Source of the DNA: Candidatus Latescibacterota bacterium
Lineage (GTDB): Bacteria > Krumholzibacteriota > Krumholzibacteriia > WVZY01 > JAKEHA01
Reading direction: 5' to 3'
Length of the DNA: 13,108 nt
NCBI GenBank assembly: GCA_022615275.1
Contig: JAKEHA010000247.1
Span: 1-13,108 of the forward strand
Part shown: piece by piece, positions 7,188-12,220 of the stretch
Numbering within the stretch: the stretch's first letter is position 1
Layout of the letters: each line of letters opens with the position of its first letter
Program-made: the position numbers and the translations under genes
The notes under the pieces: generated by a model
The model's input: the letters and a program-made list of their open reading frames with translations, nothing else
Database searches by the model: none
Told to the model about the DNA's origin: nothing

Positions 7188-8422
7188 GCCGCTTCGACCT
7201 CCGGGAACGGCGCCAGCACGTCGTCGATGGCGCGCGCGTTCGGCACCATCGAGAGCAGACGTCGCAGCACGTCGTCGAGGATCGCGTCCGGACACGAGGC
7301 TCCGCAGGTCAAAACCACGGCCACGGGGCGCTTCGCGGGGAGCCAGCTCTCCGAGGTGACCACGACGCGCTCTCCGAGTGAAAAATGGCGGATCGCGGAC
7401 GACGACAGCAGGTCCCCGGCTCCCTGCACGAAGTAGGCCGGCATGGCGCGCTCGCACAATTCAACGATATGCGACGTGTTGGACGAGTTGTGCCCGCCCA
7501 CCACGATGGCGAGGTCGGCGCCCTGCTCGATCAGCGCGTAGGTTGCGTTCTGGTTCTCGATGGTGGCGTAGCACAGCGTGTCCGAGGTGTCCGCGAAGTG
7601 TTCGTCGATGTGCTCGGCGCCGTACCGGTCCACGAGTGCGCGCCGGAGCTCCTGCGCGATCTCGTGCGTCTCGGTGGCCAGCATGGTGGTCTGATTGACG
7701 ACGCCGACGCGCACCAGGTCGCGCCCGGGGTCGAAGCCGGCCGAGCACTTGTGCCCGAGGGCGCGCTGGAAGTCCTGGTACCCGCGCCTCCCGCGAATCA
7801 CCTCGCCCAGGAGCTTCGCCTCCGCGAGGTTGCGCACCACCACGGTGGGTGCGCCGCGGCGGCTGTGCGAGAAAGTCGCGCGCGTCTCTTCGTGCGTGTC
7901 CTTGCCGTGCACCACGACCGCGTAATGATCGGCGCCGAGCTGCGCGCTTCGCTTCCACACCTTCTCGACGAACGGGCAGGTGGTGTTGTAGCGATACGCG
8001 TCGACGCCGCGCTCGGCGAGTTTTTCCTGCATCTCGAGGGTGGTTCCGAAGGCCGGCACCACCACGACGTCGTCGGGGCCGATCTCTTCCCACGGCACCA
8101 GTTGCTCGCCCGCGGGGGTGAAGATGAAGCGCACGCCGCGTTCGACCAGATCGCGATTGACGCTGGGGTTGTGGATCATCTCGGACAGAAAAAATACGCG
8201 CCGGTCGGCGTGATCGGCGAGGGTCCGGTAGGCGATCTCGACCGCGTTCTCGACCCCGTAGCAAAAGCCAAAGTGGCGGGCGAGCACCACGCGCAGCGGG
8301 CCGAAATCGAGCACGGTGGGCGCCAGGTCGCGCTTGCGCGGGTCGGCGGCCGACCGGGCCCGCTTGACCCGTGAGATGATGGAGCCCCGGTAGCTGTCCG
8401 GAGTCTGGAAGCGTCTCGTCAT
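7184..8422 (-). CDS. ispH: 4-hydroxy-3-methylbut-2-enyl diphosphate reductase, long cyanobacterial/plastid-type
   Basis: IspH is the last enzyme of the MEP pathway: it reduces HMBPP to isopentenyl and dimethylallyl diphosphate using a [4Fe-4S] cluster. The 412-residue product has three cluster cysteines: Cys54 in GFCYGVE, Cys149 in TTCPFV and Cys284 in LCYAT. Substrate and catalytic residues include His84 in IHNPSV, His172, HEE at 177-179 with the acid catalyst Glu178, and GGHNSSN at 309-315. It is about 100 residues longer than E. coli IspH. The N-terminal extension, internal insertions and the GFDP, NQTTML and SSN-T spacing match the long cyanobacterial/chloroplast form. The ATG at 8422 has GAGGA (8429-8433) 6 nt upstream; a further 18 open codons upstream would overlap the divergent promoter and do not look coding. 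The stop overlaps the next gene's ATG by 4 nt. Confidence 0.94.
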   Translation of the reverse strand: MTRRFQTPDSYRGSIISRVKRARSAADPRKRDLAPTVLDFGPLRVVLARHFGFCYGVENAVEIAYRTLADHADRRVFFLSEMIHNPSVNRDLVERGVRFIFTPAGEQLVPWEEIGPDDVVVVPAFGTTLEMQEKLAERGVDAYRYNTTCPFVEKVWKRSAQLGADHYAVVVHGKDTHEETRATFSHSRRGAPTVVVRNLAEAKLLGEVIRGRRGYQDFQRALGHKCSAGFDPGRDLVRVGVVNQTTMLATETHEIAQELRRALVDRYGAEHIDEHFADTSDTLCYATIENQNATYALIEQGADLAIVVGGHNSSNTSHIVELCERAMPAYFVQGAGDLLSSSAIRHFSLGERVVVTSESWLPAKRPVAVVLTCGASCPDAILDDVLRRLLSMVPNARAIDDVLAPFPEVEAA

Positions 8423-8451
8423 TGATCGTCCTCGGATGCTCCGAATATAAT
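8422..8451 (+). promoter_or_regulatory. Promoter for the cytochrome-like gene with consensus -10 TATAAT
   Basis: A perfect TATAAT lies at 8446-8451. TTGATC at 8422-8427 matches the -35 consensus at 4 of 6 positions, with an 18-bp spacer. Transcription from about 8458 leaves a leader of about 20 nt that contains the strong ribosome site AAAGGAGG at 8462-8469. The -35 overlaps the first base of the divergent ispH start codon. Confidence 0.55.
8444..8449 (-). promoter_or_regulatory. ispH: Candidate reverse-strand -10 (TATATT) for ispH inside the same AT-rich box
   Basis: Read on the minus strand, the same AT-rich box gives TATATT at 8444-8449. A start near 8437 would leave a leader of about 15 nt, just enough to include the ispH ribosome site GAGGA at 8429-8433. 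No convincing -35 is present at 16-18 bp. A promoter further inside the cytochrome gene is the alternative. Confidence 0.33.
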
Positions 8452-8478
8452 GGCCGTTTCCAAAGGAGGCTCGCAACC

Positions 8479-8964
8479 ATGAACACGCGTATACTGACGG
8501 GGGCGCTGGCGCTCTCGCTCGTGGCCAACGTCTGGCTCGCGGCGTCGTTCCATCGCCCGGTCGACGTCGCGCACGCCGAGATCACCCCGGCCGGCGAGGA
8601 GCTCGCCGTCTACATGTCGCACGCCCAGCGCCACGCCCACAAGCTGGGCCTCTCGATCCAGGCCAAGAACAAGCCCCTGGCCGAGTTCTACGTGACCGAG
8701 CTCGGCGAGACCTTCGAGCTCATTCAACGGAAGTTCCCCCAGTACGAGGGATTCCAGATCGCCGCGCTCTCCAAGGCGATGCTCGACCCGGCCAAGCCCG
8801 CGCTGTCCAAATCGCTCGCGGCCGGCGACTTCGCGACCGCCGCCGTCGCCTACGACAAGTACCTGGCCGCGTGCAACAACTGCCACGTCGCGGTCAAGCA
8901 CGAGTTCGTCAAAGTGATCGCACCGACCGGAAACCCGTTCAACCAGTCTTTCGCGACGAAATGA
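8479..8964 (+). CDS. Exported mono-heme protein resembling class II cytochromes c (c-556/c' type)
   Basis: This is the only plus-strand gene. The 161-residue product starts MNTRILTGAL, has a hydrophobic segment to about residue 22 and a probable signal cleavage near AHA (31-33). The mature part is mostly amphipathic helix. A single heme c motif C-N-N-C-H sits at 132-136, 25 residues from the C-terminus, where four-helix class II cytochromes carry it. Met46 (VYMSHAQ) could be the sixth heme ligand, as in cytochrome c-556; this is inference. It would serve as a periplasmic electron carrier. AAAGGAGG (8462-8469) 9 nt upstream fixes the ATG. Its 3' end overlaps the convergent redoxin gene by 26 bp. 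Overall similarity to named cytochromes is weak apart from the motif, the length and the helical character. Confidence 0.75.
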   Translation: MNTRILTGALALSLVANVWLAASFHRPVDVAHAEITPAGEELAVYMSHAQRHAHKLGLSIQAKNKPLAEFYVTELGETFELIQRKFPQYEGFQIAALSKAMLDPAKPALSKSLAAGDFATAAVAYDKYLAACNNCHVAVKHEFVKVIAPTGNPFNQSFATK

Positions 8965-9544
8965 ACGCCGTGTAGTACTCCGGCTCGTTGCCCGGCTTCC
9001 ACTTGATGTTGCACCCGATGCTCGGCTTCTGATCGACCGGTGTGCGGCGCCCGGCGATGGCGGCGTCCACGGCCGCGCGCAGGTCGGCGCCCGTCACCGG
9101 CTTTCCATTCGAGGGCCGGCTGTCGTCGAGCTGGCCGCGGTAGAACAACGCCCGCTCGCGATCGAACACGAAGAAGTCGGGCGTGCAGGCCGCGTGGTAC
9201 GCCTTCGCCGTCTGCTGCGTCTCGTCGAATAGGAACGGGAACTTCCAGCCCAGCTCGCGCACGAGCGCGGCCATGTGCTCGGGGCCGTCCTGGGGATGGC
9301 TCTCGATGCTATTCGCGTTGACGGCCACGAAGTCGACGCCCTTCGCCCCGTACTCGCGCGCCAGCCGCGTGATCTCGTCGCGCACGTGGACGACGAAGGG
9401 GCAATGGTTGCAGATGAACATGACCACCAGCGTGGGCGAACGAAAGTCGGCCAGGGTCCAGGTCTTGTTCGTTGCGGGCTCGTGCAGCTTGAAATCGGGC
9501 GCACGCGTCCCGATCGGCATCATGGTGGAGGGGGTGTTGACCAT
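8939..9544 (-). CDS. Thioredoxin-fold redoxin (AhpC/TSA-like) with a CNHC active site
   Basis: The 201-residue protein has no signal peptide and should be cytoplasmic. It has the redoxin N-terminus APDFKL at 15-20, the active site F-I-C-N-H-C-P-F-V (Cys45 and Cys48), and ACTPDFFVFD at 119-128 with the cis-proline after Thr121 and an extra Cys120. It ends in the conserved tail PSIGCNIKWKPGNEPEYY (174-191) with Cys178. This matches the widespread, poorly characterised thioredoxin family protein group with a CxxCPF motif; thiol-disulfide reductase or peroxidase activity is likely but the substrate is unknown. Eleven residues follow the usual family end and lie largely in the overlap with the convergent cytochrome gene. 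AAGGAG (9551-9556), inside the end of the NTF2-like gene, lies 6 nt before the ATG. The preceding stop and this ATG form TGATATG, a strong sign of coupling. Confidence 0.88.
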   Translation of the reverse strand: MVNTPSTMMPIGTRAPDFKLHEPATNKTWTLADFRSPTLVVMFICNHCPFVVHVRDEITRLAREYGAKGVDFVAVNANSIESHPQDGPEHMAALVRELGWKFPFLFDETQQTAKAYHAACTPDFFVFDRERALFYRGQLDDSRPSNGKPVTGADLRAAVDAAIAGRRTPVDQKPSIGCNIKWKPGNEPEYYTAFISSRKTG

Positions 9545-9545
9545 A

Positions 9546-10025
9546 TCAGTCTCCTTGCGTGGTTTCCTGCTTCACGATCTCGGGCAACAGCGTGGATTGG
9601 TAGGCGACCACGCGCGGCTTGCCGTCGATCATCGCGTACACGGTCATAAAACGGCTGTTGGACGTGAACGGGCGGCCCGACGACGTCAGTTCGATCGACT
9701 GCATGCCGGTGCACACGACGGTCTCGCCGTACACCCGGTACGTCACCTCTTTGACGTCGAACGACACGTAGCGCAGCTCCTTCTTCTCGAGCATCGCGAC
9801 CACGCCGGCCTTGGTCTGCGCGAGCCCGTTGGAATGAATGTAGGTCGCGTCGACCGCGAAGAGGTCGTCGATGGCGGCCAGGTCGACGTCGATCATGGCC
9901 CGTTGGCGCTGCGCCTCGCGTTGCACGACCGCGGCCACGAGCTCCTCCTTGGTGACGGCGTGGACGGGGCCGACCGCGAGCGCGGTCATTGCGATCACGA
10001 GGGCGGCTACCACCGAGCTCTTCAT
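9546..10025 (-). CDS. Exported NTF2-like (DUF4440/SnoaL-type) protein
   Basis: The 159-residue product begins with a signal peptide (MKSSVVAALV and a hydrophobic run, cleavage probably after VHA at 21-23). The rest fits one NTF2-like cone domain: a helical start with repeated Gln/Arg (E-L-V through A-I-D-D-L-F), the characteristic ATYIHSNG at 60-67, a strand-rich half with YRVYGETVVCTG at 97-108, and the closing RFMTVY and VVAYQSTLLP strands. Members of this fold include small isomerases, polyketide cyclases and many binding proteins with no activity; I cannot assign a reaction. GGAGGT (10032-10037) lies 6 nt before the ATG. It ends 1 nt before the redoxin start codon, so the two are read together. 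The di-heme peroxidase gene ends 49 nt upstream, separated by a hairpin. Confidence 0.82.
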   Translation of the reverse strand: MKSSVVAALVIAMTALAVGPVHAVTKEELVAAVVQREAQRQRAMIDVDLAAIDDLFAVDATYIHSNGLAQTKAGVVAMLEKKELRYVSFDVKEVTYRVYGETVVCTGMQSIELTSSGRPFTSNSRFMTVYAMIDGKPRVVAYQSTLLPEIVKQETTQGD

Positions 10026-10044
10026 CCGACGACCTCCGGTTCGA

Positions 10045-10065
10045 CGCGCGGCACCACGCCGCGCG
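10045..10065 (-). other. Perfect 8-bp intercistronic hairpin between the di-heme enzyme and NTF2-like genes
   Basis: Arms CGCGCGGC (10045-10052) and GCCGCGCG (10058-10065) pair perfectly across a 5-nt loop, 9 nt after the di-heme enzyme stop. No T-run follows; the minus strand continues TCGAACC and then the NTF2 ribosome site. It could be a partial terminator, a stability or processing element, or simply GC-rich chance pairing. Confidence 0.4.
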
Positions 10066-10074
10066 ACCCGGACA

Positions 10075-11226
10075 TTATCGCCCGCTTGGCTTGGACTTGG
10101 CAACCGGCGCGGTCGTCGCGAAGGGGTCGGACAAATCCGGGTTGGTGAGAAAGTCCCAGTCGGTCAGGGTCTCGAGGAACGCCTCCAGGGTGTCGAGCTC
10201 GGCCGAGGTCATCGCCGGCCGCAAGAGCCGTTTGCGAATGAGCGGGTCGACGTTGGGACCGTCGTGAAAACCGTGGTTGTAGTGGTTCAGCACGTCGCGA
10301 ATGGTAAAGAAACGGCCGTCGTGCATGTAAGGCGGCGACTCCATCACGTTGCGCAAGGACGGCGACTTGAACTTCCCCAGATCGGCCGGGTCGCCCGAAA
10401 TCTCGCCCCGGCCCCCGTCCACGACGACCGAATCGAGCCCGGTATTGTGGAAGCTCTGGGTCGCGAACTGGGGCTCCGCGAAGAGCGGTTCGACGTGACA
10501 GTGGAAACAATCGCCCTTGCCCTCGATCAAAAAGAAGATGTAGCCGCGCTGCTCCATGGGCGTGAAGGACTCCTCCCCGCGCTTCCAGCGGTCGTACTTG
10601 GAATTCGCCGAGACGAAGGTGCGCTCGAACTGTGCGATCGCGTTGACCACGCGCTCCATCGTGATCTTCGAAGTGCCGAATGCGGCGCAGAACAGGTCGG
10701 GATACTCGGCGTGAGCGGACAGACGCGCGACCGCGTCCGGCCACGGGATATTCATCTCCGTGGGCTCGGGCACGGGTTGCGTGGCTTGCGTTTCCAAGTC
10801 GGCGGCACGCCCGTCCCAGAACACGCCGTGGACGTTCCAACCGGGATTGACGATGGTGGGTGCCTGGCGGCGGCTCTTGTCGCCGTTGACACCTTCACTA
10901 AATTGTCGAAAGTCCCCGAACGCGAGCGACTGCGTGTGACACCCGCCGCACGAGAGCGAACTGTCGGCGGAAAGAATGGGGTCGTAGAACAACCGCCGTC
11001 CGAGGGCTACGCCCTCGATGGTCAGCGGGTTAGCCGCCGGGTTCGGCATCTCCGGAAAGTAACCCGGCAGGGGCAGCGCGAGCGGGGTCGCATCCGGACA
11101 CTCTTGCGGCGGGTCGATGGGTCCGCTTTCGTCATTCGAGCACGCGGCCAATACGCAGGCGGCGGCGATCACCACTCCCAAGCGCCATTCTCGACGCGGC
11201 ATTCCCGATACGACTGGGAATCTCAT
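10075..11226 (-). CDS. Di-heme cytochrome c peroxidase / MauG-superfamily lipoprotein, partner of the MbnP-like gene
   Basis: The 383-residue protein has a lipoprotein signal ending L-A-A-C (Cys29), so it is probably membrane-anchored on the periplasmic side. Two heme c motifs, C-G-G-C-H (93-97) and C-F-H-C-H (240-244), are spaced as in bacterial di-heme peroxidases. Other family marks are LGRRLFYDPILS at 75-86, RQAPTIVN at 120-127, FWDGRA at 136-141 and PPYMHDGRF at 298-306. Classical members reduce hydrogen peroxide; MauG and MbnH instead oxidise residues of a partner protein. FWDGRA and the linker to EPTEM are more like peroxidases than my recollection of MbnH, but the position directly after an MbnP-like gene points to partner modification. 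GGTGAG (11233-11238) lies 6 nt before the ATG. An internal ATG at 11202 is a less likely start. It is 19 nt from the preceding gene, so the two form an operon. Confidence 0.9.
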   Translation of the reverse strand: MRFPVVSGMPRREWRLGVVIAAACVLAACSNDESGPIDPPQECPDATPLALPLPGYFPEMPNPAANPLTIEGVALGRRLFYDPILSADSSLSCGGCHTQSLAFGDFRQFSEGVNGDKSRRQAPTIVNPGWNVHGVFWDGRAADLETQATQPVPEPTEMNIPWPDAVARLSAHAEYPDLFCAAFGTSKITMERVVNAIAQFERTFVSANSKYDRWKRGEESFTPMEQRGYIFFLIEGKGDCFHCHVEPLFAEPQFATQSFHNTGLDSVVVDGGRGEISGDPADLGKFKSPSLRNVMESPPYMHDGRFFTIRDVLNHYNHGFHDGPNVDPLIRKRLLRPAMTSAELDTLEAFLETLTDWDFLTNPDLSDPFATTAPVAKSKPSGR

Positions 11227-11245
11227 GCGTCACTCACCAACTCGA

Positions 11246-12103
11246 CTAATCGTGGTGTCCCCCGTGCGCTTCCAGCTCGGCGGTAAAGCAATAGCGGCCG
11301 TTGTGCTGGAGCTTCCCCTGCGCGTCGAGGTTGCCCATGATCATCTGCGTGGGATAGTCGGCGAAGTCGTACTCCGTATCCTGACCGTCGCCCGCGTCGA
11401 GGTCCGTGTACCAGTCATTGAGATTGAAATTGATCGTCAATTCCCCGCGTCCTTCGTTGTGGATGTGCAAAGGCGCGAAGGGCAGGTCGACCGCGAAATG
11501 GAAATGGTGCGGTGTCGCGTCCACGACGCCCGGGAAATCGGGATTGGTGCCGTCGAGCTGGCGCGGTCCCATGTGGGTCGTGTATGGGGCCGTCGTCGTC
11601 GGCCCGGTGGCGTAGTTTCCCTCCAGCTGCATGTAGTGGTAGCCGAGGTTCGCGCCCAACGGTTCCGGCCAAAACATCGCGCTGTGGAACTGCGATCTCG
11701 AAAGGTACTTGTCGCGCACGTTGTCGGTCTCGTCGAGGCCGAAGGTGAACGAGACGCTGGTCCATTCTTGGTGCGGAAGCCCGGAGAACTCGAAGGACTG
11801 CGTCGACGGGTCCGCGAGGTCGTAATAGTGTAGGTCCGCGACCTTTACCGAGCCACCCGCGTAGTGCATCACGACGTCGGTGATCACGAAGCGCAGCGTT
11901 TTGATGCTGTACGCGGTGCCCGACGAATTCGCGTAGCCCATGTTGTTCAGGATGATCGGCTGGCCGTCGACGTTGAGATTGAAAACGGCCGACAGCTCGA
12001 TGGGCACTTCCCCGTCGACGGGGTTGTCATCGTCGCTGCAACCGACCTGCAGACCCGCGATCCCCAATGCGAGGGCCAGGGTCAAGAAGCGCATGCGATT
12101 CAT
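11246..12103 (-). CDS. MbnP-like copper-binding family lipoprotein
   Basis: The 285-residue product has a short signal peptide ending LQVGC, a loose lipobox that makes lipidation of Cys22 likely but not certain. The mature part is beta-rich and fits the MbnP family (AZL_007920/MXAN_0976 group): FNLNVDG, an IKTLRFVITDVV strand, FSGLPHQEWTSVSFTFGLDE, MFWP followed by a GYHYMQLEG strand, then HHFHF and a C-terminal H-G-G-H-H-D. In MbnP a Trp is converted to kynurenine by the di-heme enzyme MbnH and contributes to copper binding; that is family knowledge. The Trp residues available here are Trp114, Trp145 and Trp231. My recollection is that relatives often have W-x-W at the MFWP position; here it is W-P-E. 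AGGAGG (12107-12112) 3 nt upstream supports the ATG at 12103; an ATG at 12094 is the alternative. It leads the operon with the di-heme enzyme gene. Confidence 0.83.
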   Translation of the reverse strand: MNRMRFLTLALALGIAGLQVGCSDDDNPVDGEVPIELSAVFNLNVDGQPIILNNMGYANSSGTAYSIKTLRFVITDVVMHYAGGSVKVADLHYYDLADPSTQSFEFSGLPHQEWTSVSFTFGLDETDNVRDKYLSRSQFHSAMFWPEPLGANLGYHYMQLEGNYATGPTTTAPYTTHMGPRQLDGTNPDFPGVVDATPHHFHFAVDLPFAPLHIHNEGRGELTINFNLNDWYTDLDAGDGQDTEYDFADYPTQMIMGNLDAQGKLQHNGRYCFTAELEAHGGHHD

Positions 12104-12106
12104 AAT

Positions 12107-12112
12107 CCTCCT
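12107..12112 (-). promoter_or_regulatory. Ribosome binding site AGGAGG deciding the MbnP-like start
   Basis: A full AGGAGG lies 3 nt before the ATG at 12103 and 12 nt before the ATG at 12094. The first spacing is tight and the second long; the first is taken as more likely. Either way the signal peptide is intact. Confidence 0.6.
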
Positions 12113-12147
12113 AGACGAGACCAAGGGGCAGTGGAGCGGACCTCGGG

Positions 12148-12163
12148 GGCGGAAACGTCCGCC
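12148..12163 (-). other. Small hairpin in the predicted MbnP leader
   Basis: GGCGGA (12148-12153) and TCCGCC (12158-12163) pair over 6 bp with a 4-nt loop. It lies between the predicted transcription start near 12170 and the ribosome site at 12107. It could stabilise the leader or be chance pairing in GC-rich DNA. Confidence 0.25.
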
Positions 12164-12176
12164 GCGACGTGGCTCA

Positions 12177-12206
12177 ATTATACGGCGGTGGCGGGGCCGG
12201 CGGCAA
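12177..12206 (-). promoter_or_regulatory. Promoter for the MbnP-di-heme enzyme operon with perfect -10
   Basis: On the minus strand TTGCCG (12201-12206) matches the -35 consensus at 4 of 6 positions, and TATAAT (12177-12182) matches the -10 fully, with an 18-bp spacer. It stands out in a very GC-rich gap of 117 bp. Transcription would begin near 12170, giving a leader of about 67 nt. No other promoter is obvious before the downstream NTF2-like and redoxin genes, so all four may depend on it. Confidence 0.6.
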
Positions 12207-12220
12207 GGCCAGTTCCGCCC

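Noticed and set aside
5553..7436. A 627-codon plus-strand open frame opposite the FG-GAP gene
   Set aside because: It is the mirror of the repeated Asp-rich loops, giving Val/Arg-rich repeats; the minus-strand frame explains the periodicity and has signal and sorting sequences.
7188..7457. An N-terminal extension of 90 codons on the FG-GAP gene
   Set aside because: It lies inside ispH in another frame, is Arg-rich, and is followed by a clear ribosome site and a signal peptide at 7187.
9871..11286. A 471-codon plus-strand open frame opposite the NTF2-like and di-heme enzyme genes
   Set aside because: No motif; the opposite strand carries two heme motifs, a lipobox and good ribosome sites.
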